A stretch of DNA of 64,000 nt, taken from Sinorhizobium glycinis. Lineage in GTDB: Bacteria > Pseudomonadota > Alphaproteobacteria > Rhizobiales > Rhizobiaceae. This document shows, one piece after another, positions 39,009-48,519 of the stretch. Location: positions 186,001 to 250,000 of the forward strand of contig NZ_LPUX01000060.1 of NCBI RefSeq assembly GCF_001651865.1, in the 5' to 3' direction. The first letter of the stretch is position 1; each line of letters starts with the position of its first letter. The position numbers were made by a program, and so were the translations under genes. The notes beneath the pieces are model-generated. The model had not been told where the DNA came from. It worked only from the letters and a program-made list of their open reading frames with translations, and searched no databases.

Positions 39009-39181
39009 TGAGCCATGCAGCCTATGTCTTCGCCAGTTATGCCGTCGCCTTAGCGGTCGTTGCGGGGCTTGTGCTCTGGGTTGTCGGCGACGGCCGCGCC
39101 CGCCAGCGTGAATTGAAGGCACTCAATGCCGCCGGCATTCGCCGCCGTTCGGCGGAAGCGCCGATCGGGGAGGGCAAATGA
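39005..39181 (+). CDS. ccmD: CcmD small membrane subunit, 58 aa
   Basis: A 58-residue protein with a single membrane segment (about residues 8-28: VFASYAVALAVVAGLVLWVV) followed by a basic cytoplasmic tail beginning GDGRARQRELKAL. In the Ccm system, CcmD helps release holo-CcmE from CcmABC. The start ATG overlaps the ccmC stop, and its own stop overlaps the ccmG start (39178). Met at 39005 or 39008 could be used. It is identified by position and by the SYAVALAVV-type segment. Confidence 0.9.
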   Translation: MMSHAAYVFASYAVALAVVAGLVLWVVGDGRARQRELKALNAAGIRRRSAEAPIGEGK

Positions 39182-39789
39182 CCACCACGCCAGCGCCGCA
39201 GCCCGACGAGCGCAGGCCCGGCGCCTTGCGCTATCTGCTCGCGGCCCTGCCGCTCCTGATCTTCGTGGCCCTTGCGCTGATCTTCTGGAGCCAGCTGAAC
39301 TCCGGCCGGGACATCAGCGAAATCCCCTCGGCGCTGATCGGCACCAGGGCGCCGAAGTTGGACCTGCCGCCGCTCGAAGGCGCCACGACGCCCGCCGGAC
39401 AGCCGATGCCGGCGCTCACCGACACGGCCGTCAAGGGCAGGCTGACGCTCGTCAACGTCTGGGCCTCCTGGTGCGTGCCCTGCCGGCAGGAACATCCGAT
39501 CATCCTCGAACTCTCCAAAGACCCGCGCCTCACCGTCGTCGGCATCAACTACAAGGACCGCAACGACAATGCGCTCCGGTTCCTCGGCGAACTCGGCAAT
39601 CCGTTCTCGGCGATCGGCACCGATCCGCATGGCAAGGCGGCGATCGACTGGGGCGTCTATGGGATTCCTGAATCCTTCCTGGTCGCTGCCGACGGCACGA
39701 TCCTCTACAAGCGCGCCGGCCCGTTCGATGAGCGGACACTGAACGAGGGGCTGCTGCCGGCGATCGAGAAGGCGTTGGCGGGGTCGTAA
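39178..39789 (+). CDS. ccmG: Thiol:disulfide interchange protein CcmG/DsbE, 203 aa
   Basis: Membrane-anchored periplasmic thioredoxin that reduces apocytochrome c cysteines before heme attachment. It has a TM anchor at about residues 18-38, the thioredoxin active site WCVPC (Cys99 and Cys102), and the CcmG-specific acidic and cis-Pro regions GINYKD and YGIPESFLVAADG. It is translationally coupled to ccmD. Downstream no ccmE/F/H is present, so the rest of the system lies elsewhere. Confidence 0.95.
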   Translation: MTTTPAPQPDERRPGALRYLLAALPLLIFVALALIFWSQLNSGRDISEIPSALIGTRAPKLDLPPLEGATTPAGQPMPALTDTAVKGRLTLVNVWASWCVPCRQEHPIILELSKDPRLTVVGINYKDRNDNALRFLGELGNPFSAIGTDPHGKAAIDWGVYGIPESFLVAADGTILYKRAGPFDERTLNEGLLPAIEKALAGS

Positions 39790-39797
39790 AAATACTC

Positions 39798-39971
39798 CCC
39801 CTCATCCGGCCTGCCGGCCACCTTCTCCCCGCAAGCGGGGCGAAGGGGACTCGTGGCACCGCCGAGCCCACCTCTCTCTCTCTCTCTCTCAACTCAACAG
39901 GAAGCGATCGGGTGCGGCAAGCCCCTTCTCCCCGCCTGCGGGGAGAAGGTCGCGGCAGCGGGATGAGGGGC
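39798..39971. repeat. Palindromic repeat family A, copy 4, with a CT microsatellite
   Basis: Both ends are of the CTCATCC...CCTGCCGG type. The interior contains an uninterrupted CT dinucleotide run at about 39871-39890. It lies between the converging ccmG and DUF2585 genes. Confidence 0.8.
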
Positions 39972-39983
39972 AAATGCGAGCCG

Positions 39984-40577
39984 CTAAACTCCCGCCTGCC
40001 ACGCCTTCACCGCATCGAGCGGCCAGACGAGCATCAGCACGTTGAGCGTCAGGTTGTCGCGGATGATCCAGCCGGTGAAGAGCTCGAGGGCGATGGCGAT
40101 CGTGACCGTCACCGCTACCGGCAGCCGCGAGGCCAGCAGGAACCCAGCCGCCATGGCGAGCGTGTCCATGGTGGAATTCAGAATGCTGTCGCCGAAATAG
40201 TCGAGCGAGATCGTCGCCGAGCGATAGCGGTTGATCACCATCGGCGTGTTCTCGGCAATCTCCCAGGCAGACTCGATCACGGTGGCAAGCAGCAGGCGGG
40301 CGCTCAAGCGCTTGCCGCGCAAGAGGAGATAGCCGAGGCCGTAGAAGAGGAAGCCGTGGATGATGTGGGACGGCGTGTACCAGTCGGTGATGTGCTGGGA
40401 GTTGCCGCTCGAGTTGACGACGCCCTCCCAGAGCTTCACGTAACCGCATTCGCAGATCCACAGCCGCCCCATCAGGTGCTGCGTCAGGATCTGGATGGCG
40501 ACGACGCCGAGGCAGGCGATCAGCCAGATCCAGGTGCTGCGTTGCCTGTTGTCGTCCGTCCCGGCGGCGATCGTCAC
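39984..40577 (-). CDS. DUF2585 (UPF0314) membrane protein, 197 aa
   Basis: Conserved alphaproteobacterial inner-membrane protein with about five hydrophobic segments. The motif-rich region [37 protein letters not shown] (about 39-75), with paired cysteines and histidines, resembles a metal or redox site; a second acidic block is [18 protein letters not shown]. The function is unknown. Its ATG overlaps the stop of the septation protein gene (40574-40577), so the two are coupled. Confidence 0.85.
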   Translation of the reverse strand: MTIAAGTDDNRQRSTWIWLIACLGVVAIQILTQHLMGRLWICECGYVKLWEGVVNSSGNSQHITDWYTPSHIIHGFLFYGLGYLLLRGKRLSARLLLATVIESAWEIAENTPMVINRYRSATISLDYFGDSILNSTMDTLAMAAGFLLASRLPVAVTVTIAIALELFTGWIIRDNLTLNVLMLVWPLDAVKAWQAGV

Positions 40578-41227
40578 TCGGCACTCTCCTTATCCAGCGA
40601 GTGCTTCATGATCAGCGGCATCTGGGCAAGCGTGAAGAGAATGGTGATCGGCATCGTTCCCCAAACCTTGAAGGCGACCCAGAAGTCGGTCGAGAAGGAG
40701 CGCCAGACGATCTCGTTCAGGACCGCGAGGAACAGGAAGAACACGCCCCAGCGGATCGTCAGCTTGCGCCAGCCGTCCTCGTCGAGCTTGAAGGCGGCGT
40801 GGAAGACATAGCCGAGCAGCGATTTGCCGAACAGCAGGCCGCCGAGCAGAATTGCGCCGAAGAGCGTGTTGACGATGGTCGGCTTCATCTTGATGAAGGT
40901 GTCGTTCTGCAGCCAGAGCGTCAGCGCGCCGAAGACGAAGACGACGATGCCGGAGACGAGCGGCATCATCGGCAGGGTGCGCGTCATGATCCAGGAGGCG
41001 ATGAGCGCTGCGGCCGTCGCCGCCATGAACAGGCCGGTGGCGATGAAGATCGGTCCACCGAGCTCCGCAAGCACCGGAAAACGCTGCGCCAGCCAGTCGC
41101 CGCGCGAATTGGCGAAGAAGAAGACCATCAGCGGCCCGAGCTCCAGCACGAGCTTCAGGAGCGGGCTGACCTCCGTCTTCGGCTTCTCGGCCTCGATTGT
41201 CGACATATGCGGATCCTGTTCTTTCAT
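40574..41227 (-). CDS. YciB/IspZ-family inner membrane septation protein, 217 aa
   Basis: Inner-membrane protein with about six hydrophobic segments. The family is recognised by [23 protein letters not shown] at the N-terminus, and by [38 protein letters not shown], ending [14 protein letters not shown]. Members are linked to septation and envelope integrity in enterobacteria and Shigella. It sits downstream of ftsY, though a RIME1-like element intervenes. It overlaps the DUF2585 gene. Confidence 0.92.
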   Translation of the reverse strand: MKEQDPHMSTIEAEKPKTEVSPLLKLVLELGPLMVFFFANSRGDWLAQRFPVLAELGGPIFIATGLFMAATAAALIASWIMTRTLPMMPLVSGIVVFVFGALTLWLQNDTFIKMKPTIVNTLFGAILLGGLLFGKSLLGYVFHAAFKLDEDGWRKLTIRWGVFFLFLAVLNEIVWRSFSTDFWVAFKVWGTMPITILFTLAQMPLIMKHSLDKESAE

Positions 41228-41237
41228 GTCGTGCCTT

Positions 41238-41335
41238 CTACAGCGCCGCGCGCTTTCGAGACGCGCAAAGGTCGCCGTAGCTTTTGAATTTCTGCATGTT
41301 TCCTTAAATCCGTTCCGATTTAAGGAAACATGCAG
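41238..41335 (+). repeat. RIME1-like mosaic element, complete copy
   Basis: CTACAGCGCCGCGCGCTTTC, then GACGCGCAAAGGTCGCCGTAG, TTTTGAATTT, and CTGCATGTTTCCTTAAATCC with a complementary arm ending AAGGAAACATGCAG. It lies between ftsY and the septation protein gene. Confidence 0.85.
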
Positions 41336-41457
41336 TGGAGCGGAGACGCGTTAGAAAAGACCGCTTTTCTCGCCCCGCTCCTTGGCCGCTCATAACACCA
41401 GCATTGCGGCAAAACCATATCAAGCGCCGTTGCGGCCGCAAGCTTCCCGTCGCTTGA

Positions 41458-43248
41458 TCAAGCGGCGGCAACCCCGGCGATCGCCTCGGCGAAATCCTTC
41501 GCCTCGAAGGGTTCGAGATCGTCGACGCCCTCGCCGACGCCGATGAAATACACCGGCAGCTTGTGCTTGGCGGAGATCGCCACAAGGATGCCGCCGCGCG
41601 CCGTGCCGTCGAGCTTGGTCATGATCAGGCCGCTGACGCCGGCGACATTGCGGAAGATCTCCACCTGCTGCAATGCGTTCTGCCCGGTCGTCGCGTCGAG
41701 CGTCTGCAGCACCGTGTGCGGCGCGTCCGGGTCGAGCTTGCCGAGCACGCGGACGATCTTTTCGAGTTCGGCCATCAGTTCTGCCTTGTTCTGCAGCCGC
41801 CCGGCCGTGTCGATGATCAGCACGTCCGACTTCTTTTCGCGGGCGAGCTGGTAGGCCTCATAGGCAAGGCCGGCGGCGTCGGCGCCGAGCTTCGAGGCAA
41901 CGATGTCGGACTTCGTCCGCTCGGCCCAGATCTTCAGCTGTTCGATCGCCGCGGCGCGGAACGTGTCGCCGGCCGCCAGCATCACCTTCAGCCCCGCGCC
42001 GGAAAGTTTGGCGGCGAGCTTGCCGATCGTCGTCGTCTTGCCGGTGCCGTTGACGCCGACGACAAGGATCACATGTGGCTTGTGGCTGAGATCGAGTTCG
42101 AGGGGCTTGGCGACCGGCGCCAGCACCTTGGTGATCTCGCCAGCCATGATGCGCGAGACGTCCTCACCGGTCACGTCCTTGCCGTATCGCTCGGAGGAGA
42201 GCGTGTCGGTGATCCGCATCGCCGTCTCGACGCCGAGGTCCGCCTGGATCAGAAGGTCCTCAAGATCCTGCAGCGTCGCCTCGTCGAGCTTGCGCTTGGT
42301 GAAGAGGCTGGCGATCTGGCCAGTGAGCTGCGACGAGGTGCGGGCGAGGCCGCGGCGCAGCCGCTGGTACCAGGAAAGCTTTGGCTGCGGGGTGGGGGCT
42401 TGCTCCTTCGGGCGCTGGTCGGAGGCGGCGAAGCCCTTCGGGAGGCTAGGGGCGGTTGCGGGGTTTTCGGGTGCCTCGACCCCCTCTGCCCTGCCGGGCA
42501 TCTCCCCCACAAGGGGGGAGAGAATTGGGGCGCTCTCCTTGCCCGCCTCGACGCCTTCGGTGGGAGCGATGTCAGGGGGTGCTGCGAGGTTTTCGAGTTC
42601 GGCTTCAGGCTCGGGGGTCGCTATCTCCGGAGCGTCGCCCTGGGTCACCTCAGGCAAATCGGCGCAGTCGTCCGCGCCCGTCATTGCCTCCTCGATGGCA
42701 GCCCGGTTTTCTTCGGCTGTGGCCTCGGTCTCCGACTGATCTCCCCCCTCGTGGGGGAGATGTCCCGAAGGGACAGAGGGGGGTGTCGCGACCCCATCAC
42801 CAAGTGCAACGTCGCCGATCGGGGCCTCACCCGCCTCTGCCCTGCCGGGCATCTCCCCCGCAAGGGGGGAGATCGGAAGTGGCGCGCTCTCCTCCTCGAC
42901 CGCAATGTTTTCACGTGCGGTGGGACCAGCGCTTTCGGAATCTTCTTCGCTTATCGCTTCCGGCGTTGACGTGGCTGGCGCAGGCGGAACAGCGAGATCG
43001 TGCATGCCGGGTTTCGCCTCCTCCGTGGCGGCCCTTTCCTCGTTCGAGGCAGCGCGGTCACCCTCGGCGGTCGCCTCTGCCGCCCCCTCTCCCCCCCTGT
43101 GGGGGAGATGTCCCGAAGGGACAGAGGTGGTTGTCGCGGCCTCATCGGCAGCCGGCATCCCCGGCGCCACCTCCGCCGCCGGCACGGGTTTCTCTTCGAC
43201 GGTGTCCTTGCCGAAGGAGAAAATCTTCTTGATGAAACCAATCGCCAT
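41458..43248 (-). CDS. ftsY: Signal recognition particle receptor FtsY, 596 aa, with repeat-derived linker
   Basis: SRP receptor GTPase that docks ribosome-SRP complexes at the inner membrane. The NG domain occupies about residues 295-596, with the P-loop GVNGTGKTTTIGKLA near 395, DTAGR near 478 and TKLDG near 540. The N-terminus starts MAIGFIKKIFSFGK, a possible membrane-binding amphipathic helix. Residues about 40-260 are a long acidic, Ala/Glu/Pro-rich region. It contains four translated copies of an intergenic palindrome: PSGHLPHRGGE and PSGHLPHEGGD in one orientation, SPLAGEMPGRAE and SPLVGEMPGRAE in the other. The reading frame is intact. The gene overlaps nothing and lies 15 bp after mtaB. 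Confidence 0.95.
   Translation of the reverse strand: MAIGFIKKIFSFGKDTVEEKPVPAAEVAPGMPAADEAATTTSVPSGHLPHRGGEGAAEATAEGDRAASNEERAATEEAKPGMHDLAVPPAPATSTPEAISEEDSESAGPTARENIAVEEESAPLPISPLAGEMPGRAEAGEAPIGDVALGDGVATPPSVPSGHLPHEGGDQSETEATAEENRAAIEEAMTGADDCADLPEVTQGDAPEIATPEPEAELENLAAPPDIAPTEGVEAGKESAPILSPLVGEMPGRAEGVEAPENPATAPSLPKGFAASDQRPKEQAPTPQPKLSWYQRLRRGLARTSSQLTGQIASLFTKRKLDEATLQDLEDLLIQADLGVETAMRITDTLSSERYGKDVTGEDVSRIMAGEITKVLAPVAKPLELDLSHKPHVILVVGVNGTGKTTTIGKLAAKLSGAGLKVMLAAGDTFRAAAIEQLKIWAERTKSDIVASKLGADAAGLAYEAYQLAREKKSDVLIIDTAGRLQNKAELMAELEKIVRVLGKLDPDAPHTVLQTLDATTGQNALQQVEIFRNVAGVSGLIMTKLDGTARGGILVAISAKHKLPVYFIGVGEGVDDLEPFEAKDFAEAIAGVAAA
42479..42785. repeat. Family C palindrome pair inside ftsY, element 1
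   Basis: A forward palindrome (CCCCTCTGCCCTGCCGGGC to GGGGGGAGA, 42479-42522) and a reverse one (GATCTCCCCCCTCGTGGGGG to GGGACAGAGGGG, 42738-42785) face each other, the layout of the stand-alone element at 19015-19257. Both arms are read as protein in FtsY. The reverse arm has TGTCCCGAAGGGACAG in place of the usual GCCCGGCAGGGC core. Confidence 0.85.
42833..43130. repeat. Family C palindrome pair inside ftsY, element 2
   Basis: Forward arm at 42833-42874 (CCTCTGCCCTGCCGGGC...) and reverse arm at 43083-43130 (CCCCCCTGTGGGGGAGATG to GGACAGAGG). The interior is recognisably related to that of element 1 at protein level (EATAE.. RAA, then ESAP), indicating a duplication of an approximately 350-bp unit. 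Confidence 0.85.
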
Positions 43249-43263
43249 TTGAATGTCCGGGTG

Positions 43264-44538
43264 TCAGGCCGCAGCCATCTGTTTTCTTTGCATCGCCAGA
43301 TGCTTGCCGTTGTGGCCGGTGATTTCGACCGTGATAAGCGATCGCGGCTCGAGCCCGGCCGCATCGACGAGGGTAAAATTCTCGGTGTGCGCCAGGCCGT
43401 TCATCTCGACGAGGATCGTCTCATCGCCGCCAATCATGGAATCGAGATGGGCGGCGTAGAGTTCCGCCCCCTTGCCCCGCAGGCGCGCGGCGCGCTCCTT
43501 GACGAGCGCCCGGTCGAGCTGCGGCATGCGCGCCGCCGGCGTGCCGGGGCGGGGGCTGTAGGGGAAGACGTGGAGATGGGCGATGCCGCAGTCCTCGGCG
43601 AGGCGCATGGCATTCTCGAACATCGCCTCGGTCTCTGTCGGAAAGCCGGCGATCATGTCGGCGCCGAAGCTGAGCTCGGGCCTTAAAGCGCGCACCGCGG
43701 CGCAGAAGGCGCGGGCGTCGGCGCTCGAGTGGCGCCGCTTCATGCGCTTCAGAATCAGGTCATCGCCGTGCTGCAGCGAAAGATGCAGATGCGGCATGAA
43801 GCGCGGCTCGTCGGCGATGAGGTCGAGGAGGTGCGGGTCCGCCTCGATGCTGTCGATCGAGGAAAGTCGCAGGCGCAGGATGTCCGGCACCTGTTTGAGC
43901 AGCGTCTTGGCGAGCAGCCCGAGCGTCGGGGTCCCCGGCAGGTCGCCGCCGTAGCTGGTGGCGTCGACACCGGTCAGGACGATCTCGCGATAGCCGCCTT
44001 CGACGAGCCGGCGCGACTGGTCGACGACCGCGCCCATCGGCACGGAGCGGGAATTGCCGCGGCCATAGGGAATGATGCAGAAGGTGCAGCGGTGGTCGCA
44101 GCCGTTCTGCACCTGGATGAAGGCGCGCACGTGCCCGTCGATATGCCTGATCATCTGCGGCGCGGTGGCGCGCACGCTCATGATGTCGTTGACGCGCAGC
44201 TTCTCTTCGGCTGAAACGCCGAAATCCGGCAGCGAGCGATAGGAGGCGCTCTTGAGCTTCTCCTCGTTGCCGAGCACCGCGTCCACGTCGGCCATTTCGG
44301 CGAAGGTTTCCTTCTCGGTTTGGGCGGCGCAGCCGGTGACGATGATGCGGGCGTGCGGATTGTCGCGTCGCGCCCGGCGGATCGCCTGGCGCGCCTGGCG
44401 CACGGCTTCCGCCGTGACGGCACAGGTGTTGACGAGGATGGCGTTGTTCAGCCCCGCCTTCTCGGCTTCCGCCCGCATCACTTCCGATTCATAGGTGTTG
44501 AGGCGGCAGCCGAAGGTTATGACCTCCACGCCGCTCAA
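43264..44538 (-). CDS. mtaB: tRNA t6A37 methylthiotransferase MtaB, 424 aa
   Basis: Radical SAM methylthiotransferase that converts t6A37 to ms2t6A37 in tRNA. The N-terminal UPF0004 domain contains the cluster cysteines in TFGCRLN, VNTCAVT and TGCAAQ. The radical SAM motif CDHRCTFC (CxxxCxxC) is near residue 155, and a TRAM-like C-terminal domain follows. I use TTG at 44538, which overlaps the dapF stop (TTGA) and gives the family start [13 protein letters not shown]. The upstream open frame is antisense to nothing useful and overlaps dapF. It lies in the order dapF-mtaB-ftsY, which is common in rhizobia. Confidence 0.94.
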   Translation of the reverse strand: MSGVEVITFGCRLNTYESEVMRAEAEKAGLNNAILVNTCAVTAEAVRQARQAIRRARRDNPHARIIVTGCAAQTEKETFAEMADVDAVLGNEEKLKSASYRSLPDFGVSAEEKLRVNDIMSVRATAPQMIRHIDGHVRAFIQVQNGCDHRCTFCIIPYGRGNSRSVPMGAVVDQSRRLVEGGYREIVLTGVDATSYGGDLPGTPTLGLLAKTLLKQVPDILRLRLSSIDSIEADPHLLDLIADEPRFMPHLHLSLQHGDDLILKRMKRRHSSADARAFCAAVRALRPELSFGADMIAGFPTETEAMFENAMRLAEDCGIAHLHVFPYSPRPGTPAARMPQLDRALVKERAARLRGKGAELYAAHLDSMIGGDETILVEMNGLAHTENFTLVDAAGLEPRSLITVEITGHNGKHLAMQRKQMAAA

Positions 44539-45437
44539 AGCGCCCGTGCTCCGCTTTCGCCGGTGGCCTCGTCGCGCTGAAAAGCGCCGGTGGCCGGATC
44601 GACCGTGCCCGACCACTCCCATTCGGCCGGTCCCGTCATGATGACGTGGTCGTCCCGCTCCCGCCATTCGATCAGGAGCGGACCGCCCGGCACGTTCACC
44701 GTCACGATCCGGTCCGTACGCCCTGTCCTGGCGCCGCTGACGGCGGCGGCGCAGGCGGCGGAACCGCAGGCAAGGGTCAGCCCGGCGCCGCGCTCCCAGG
44801 TCCTGAGGTCCATCTCGTCACGGGAGCGGATATGGGCAATTGAGATATTGGCGCGCTCCGGGAAGATCGGATGATTTTCGAGCAGCGGTCCGAAGCGATC
44901 GAGCTCGTAGCTCCAGACGTCGCTTTCCACCCAGAAGATCGCATGCGGATTGCCCATCGATGCGACCGAAGGCGAATGCAGCACCGGATCGTCGATCGGC
45001 CCGATCTGCAGCTCGATCCGGCTCGTGTCGTGGAATTCTTCCGCAAGCGGGATTTCATCCCAGCCGAAGCGTGGGCTTCCCATATCGACGGAGATCAAGC
45101 CGTCGTCATGCTCCTGCGCTTCGAGCAGCCCGGCGACCGTATGGAAGAGAAAGGCCTTCCTGCCGGTCTCGGCGGCGAGCGCCTGGACGACGCAGCGGGT
45201 ACCGTTGCCGCAGGCCTGGGCCATCGAGCCGTCGGAATTGACGATGTCGATCCAGGCATCGGTGCCGGAGGCCCTCGGGTCGTGGATCGCCATGATCTGG
45301 TCGAACTCGGTCGCCGGATCGGCGTTGAGCGCGATCGCCGCTTCAGGCGTCACTCGATCCTTGCGGCCGCGCATGTCGATCAGCAGGATCTTGTTTCCAA
45401 GCCCGTTCATCCTGGCAAATTGCACGCGGTCGGCCAT
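44535..45437 (-). CDS. dapF: Diaminopimelate epimerase DapF, 300 aa
   Basis: Converts LL- to meso-diaminopimelate for lysine and peptidoglycan synthesis. Both catalytic cysteines are visible: ACGNGTRC (Cys76) and [11 protein letters not shown] (about residue 223). The start [15 protein letters not shown] and the block [10 protein letters not shown] are characteristic. The ATG at 45437 is preferred to an upstream one because the conserved N-terminus begins right after it. Its stop overlaps the TTG start of mtaB, so the two are coupled. Confidence 0.95.
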   Translation of the reverse strand: MADRVQFARMNGLGNKILLIDMRGRKDRVTPEAAIALNADPATEFDQIMAIHDPRASGTDAWIDIVNSDGSMAQACGNGTRCVVQALAAETGRKAFLFHTVAGLLEAQEHDDGLISVDMGSPRFGWDEIPLAEEFHDTSRIELQIGPIDDPVLHSPSVASMGNPHAIFWVESDVWSYELDRFGPLLENHPIFPERANISIAHIRSRDEMDLRTWERGAGLTLACGSAACAAAVSGARTGRTDRIVTVNVPGGPLLIEWRERDDHVIMTGPAEWEWSGTVDPATGAFQRDEATGESGARAL

Positions 45438-45531
45438 ATCGCGATCGTCCAAACTCGCCCCCCCCACCGGGGAGGCACCCTGCATTCGGGCTGTATATGG
45501 CCGAAAAGCCCGGAAATTACCAGTGGCGCCG

Positions 45532-46542
45532 TCATTCCTGTGGCAAGGGCGGAACGTCGAAGGCTTCGCCAGGGCGCAGCGGCCGGAACCTGCTTCGCTC
45601 GATGCCGGCCTTGTCGAGCGCGGCCTCCAGGGCTCTCAGGGGCTCCTCGATGCCCTCGTTCGTCAACTGGAACGTCCCCCAGTGGTGCCCTGCCACATGT
45701 TCGGCGCCACAGGCGATCATGCCCATGACCGCCTCTTCCGGATTCTGGTGCTGGCTCTCCATGAACCAGCGCGGCTCGTAGGACCCGAAGGGCAGGTTGG
45801 CCAGCCGGAAGCGGCCATGTTTTTCGAGAGCAGACCGGTAGTTGATCCCGGCGTGAAAACCAGTGTCGCCGACATGGTAGATCTTGCCGGCCGGGGTCTC
45901 GAGGACGAAAGCTGCCCAAAGCGCCATGCGCCGGTCGCGTGTGCCCCGGGCCGACCAATGGTGGCAGGGCTCCGCATGGATGACCAAGCCGTCATCCATG
46001 TCGATCCGATCGCCCCAATCGATCACGGAGATCTCCGCATCCGGAACGGCGCGGCGGATGATCGTGTCGTTGCCGAGCGGCGTCACGATATGCGGCGCAT
46101 GCTCCGCGTAGAGGGCACTGAGCGTCTCGAGATCGAGATGGTCGTAGTGATTGTGAGTGACGAGGACGATATCGATCGGCGGCAGGTCATCCATGTGGAT
46201 GCCCGGCGCGTTGCGGCGGTGCGGCCCGACAAAGGCGAAAGGACTCGCCCGGTGCGACCAGACCGGATCGGTGAGAATATTGATGCCGGCTACCTGGATC
46301 AGGAGCGTCGCGTGACCGATCATGGTCACCCGCAGCCGGTCTCCGTCGACGCTGAGTTCCGGCCGCACCTCCAGGAAGGGGCTGTCGTAGCGCCCGGGCC
46401 ATCGCACGCGTTTGCCGCCGAACTGCCAGCGTAGCAGGTGCGCGAGGCCGCGTGGAGGCGTCCCGCCCGGATTGAAGAAACGGGTGCCGTCGAAATGGTC
46501 CGAAACGGGGCCGCTGTAGTAGGGGTTGGCGCGTTTGCGCAT
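45532..46542 (-). CDS. MBL-fold metal-dependent hydrolase (UlaG/NAPE-PLD-like), 336 aa
   Basis: Metallo-beta-lactamase fold hydrolase with the metal-binding motif HNHYDHLD near residue 130 and further ligands in EPCHHWSAR and GDTGFH. The N-terminal [18 protein letters not shown] and [25 protein letters not shown] segments place it near bacterial N-acylphosphatidylethanolamine phospholipase D-like/UlaG-like hydrolases. The substrate is unknown. It ends 95 bp upstream of dapF in the same direction and may or may not share its transcript. Confidence 0.88.
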   Translation of the reverse strand: MRKRANPYYSGPVSDHFDGTRFFNPGGTPPRGLAHLLRWQFGGKRVRWPGRYDSPFLEVRPELSVDGDRLRVTMIGHATLLIQVAGINILTDPVWSHRASPFAFVGPHRRNAPGIHMDDLPPIDIVLVTHNHYDHLDLETLSALYAEHAPHIVTPLGNDTIIRRAVPDAEISVIDWGDRIDMDDGLVIHAEPCHHWSARGTRDRRMALWAAFVLETPAGKIYHVGDTGFHAGINYRSALEKHGRFRLANLPFGSYEPRWFMESQHQNPEEAVMGMIACGAEHVAGHHWGTFQLTNEGIEEPLRALEAALDKAGIERSRFRPLRPGEAFDVPPLPQE

Positions 46543-46950
46543 GGTTGCCTCAGTCGAGGAAATACAAGAGCAGAAATAGGCAGCTTCGTTTCCCGATCAC
46601 AGGGCCGGAGCGAGAAGACGTCAAGATCTATTGCGAGATGGCAACCGGCCAGCGGCGGTGGTATCGCTCTTGCGTGAAAGCGAACGCGGAACAGGGGTGC
46701 GGCGGGTTTCGCCTTCCATCCTTGACTTTTCGTCCGCTTTCCTGTTTATCGCGGCGAAATTCCTTCGCAAGTGATGACTTCCGAAGCCGCCGACCGGGCC
46801 CCGCAAAGGTATAAAGAGAGCCCGGCGGTCAACACCCGACAGCGCGTTGCGCCCTCGGGTGGTTTTTGGCTTTGCGCCTTGTTTTCCGCGCGAGGGAACC
46901 CAAGTTTCCGGCGAGCCTGAAGCGAAACCGGAAACCAGAAGGAAGAGAGA
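46543..46950. other. Intergenic region upstream of ffh
   Basis: A 408-bp gap between divergent genes. TTGACT near 46722 followed about 17 bp later by TTTATC could be a sigma-70-type promoter for ffh, but the match is modest. No gene or RNA is recognised. Confidence 0.4.
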
Positions 46951-48507
46951 ATGTTCGAGAGCCTCCAGGACCGTCTTGGTTCCATATTGAATGGACTGAC
47001 CGGCCGCGGCGCCCTGTCGGAAGCTGACGTTTCCGCGGCGCTTCGGGAGGTTCGCCGTGCGCTGCTCGAAGCCGACGTGGCGCTCGATGTCGTGCGCTCC
47101 TTCACCGAGAAGGTGCGCGAGAAGGCGGTCGGCGCCGAGATCCTGAAATCGATCAAGCCCGGCCAGATGGTCGTCAAGATCGTCCATGACGAGCTCATCG
47201 CCATGCTCGGCTCCGAGGGCGTGACGATCGACCTCAACGCACCGGCCCCCGTCGTCGTCATGATGGTCGGCCTGCAGGGCTCGGGCAAGACGACGACGAC
47301 CGGCAAGATCGCCAAGCGGCTGACGACCAGGGACAAGAAGAAGGTCCTGATGGCCTCGCTCGACACGCGCCGCCCGGCCGCGCAGGAGCAGTTGCGCCAG
47401 CTCGGCGTGCAGACCGGCGTCGACACGCTGCCGATCATCGCCGGCCAGTCGCCGACCGATATCGCTGCGCGCGCCGTGCAGGCGGCGAAGCTCGGCGGCC
47501 ATGACGTCGTCATCCTCGACACCGCCGGCCGCACCCATATCGACGAGCCGCTGATGATCGAGATGGCGGAGATCAAGCGGAAGTCCAATCCGCATGAGAT
47601 CCTGCTCGTTGCCGACGCGCTGACCGGTCAGGACGCCGTCAATCTCGCTCGCAACTTCGACGACCGCGTCGGCATCACCGGCTTGGTGCTGACCCGCATG
47701 GACGGCGACGGCCGCGGCGGTGCGGCCTTGTCGATGCGTGCCGTCACGGGCAAGCCGATCAAGCTGATCGGTGTCGGCGAGAAGATGGACGAGCTCGAGG
47801 AGTTCCATCCGCGCCGCGTCGCCGACCGCATCCTCGGCATGGGCGACATCATCTCGCTGGTCGAGAAGGCCGCGGAAAACATCGACGCCGAAAAGGCGGC
47901 CGCCATGGCCGCCAAGATGGCCAAGGGCAAGTTCGACCTGAACGACCTCGCCGACCAGTTGCGCCAGATGCAGAAGATGGGTGGCATGGGCGGCATCATG
48001 GGGCTGATGCCCGGCATGGCCGGCATGAAGGACAAGATGGCCGCCGCCGGCCTCGACGACAGGCTGTTCAAGCGGCAGCTCGCCATCATCTCCTCGATGA
48101 CCAAGGCGGAGCGCGCCAATCCGGACCTGCTCAAGCATTCGCGCAAGAAGCGCATCGCCAGCGGCTCCGGGACCGACGCCGCCGACATCAACAAGCTTCT
48201 GAAGATGCACCGCCAGATGGCCGACATGATGAAGATGATGGGCGGCAAGGGCAAAGGCGGCATGATGAAGCAGATGATGGGCGGCCTTGCCAACAAGATG
48301 GGCCTCGGGGGAATGGGCGGCGGCATGCCTGATCTCTCGAAGCTCGACCCGAAACAGCTCGAAGCGCTGCAGAAGCAGGCGGAAGCCGCCGGTCTCGGCA
48401 AGCCCGGCAGCCTTCCGGGCCTCGGCGGCGGCAGTTTGCCCGGAGGCGGTCTGCCCGGCCTCGGTGGCGGTTTCCCGGGTCTTCCCGGCCTACCCAAGAA
48501 GAAGTGA
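46951..48507 (+). CDS. ffh: Signal recognition particle protein Ffh, 518 aa
   Basis: SRP54 GTPase that binds signal sequences and 4.5S RNA and delivers ribosomes to FtsY (also in this window). The NG domain has GLQGSGKTTTTGKIA (about 105-119), DTAGRTH near 191 and TRMDGDGRGG near 248. The Met-rich M domain follows (about 300-450), with MGGKGKGGMMKQMMGG-like stretches and the SGSGT RNA-binding motif. It ends in a Gly/Pro/Leu tail. The length is slightly above the family norm because of that tail. A Shine-Dalgarno GGAAGAGAG lies before the ATG. It leads a cluster with chorismate mutase, rpsP, rimM and trmD. Confidence 0.97.
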   Translation: MFESLQDRLGSILNGLTGRGALSEADVSAALREVRRALLEADVALDVVRSFTEKVREKAVGAEILKSIKPGQMVVKIVHDELIAMLGSEGVTIDLNAPAPVVVMMVGLQGSGKTTTTGKIAKRLTTRDKKKVLMASLDTRRPAAQEQLRQLGVQTGVDTLPIIAGQSPTDIAARAVQAAKLGGHDVVILDTAGRTHIDEPLMIEMAEIKRKSNPHEILLVADALTGQDAVNLARNFDDRVGITGLVLTRMDGDGRGGAALSMRAVTGKPIKLIGVGEKMDELEEFHPRRVADRILGMGDIISLVEKAAENIDAEKAAAMAAKMAKGKFDLNDLADQLRQMQKMGGMGGIMGLMPGMAGMKDKMAAAGLDDRLFKRQLAIISSMTKAERANPDLLKHSRKKRIASGSGTDAADINKLLKMHRQMADMMKMMGGKGKGGMMKQMMGGLANKMGLGGMGGGMPDLSKLDPKQLEALQKQAEAAGLGKPGSLPGLGGGSLPGGGLPGLGGGFPGLPGLPKKK

Positions 48508-48519
48508 GGATCGCGACGA

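Noticed and set aside
42479..43130. CRISPR-like array in ftsY
   Set aside because: Repeats are inverted pairs with unequal spacing and no cas genes; they are palindromic mosaic elements.
46621..48210. Long open frame antisense to ffh
   Set aside because: High-GC shadow of ffh; its translation is rich in His, Arg and Asp with no domain.
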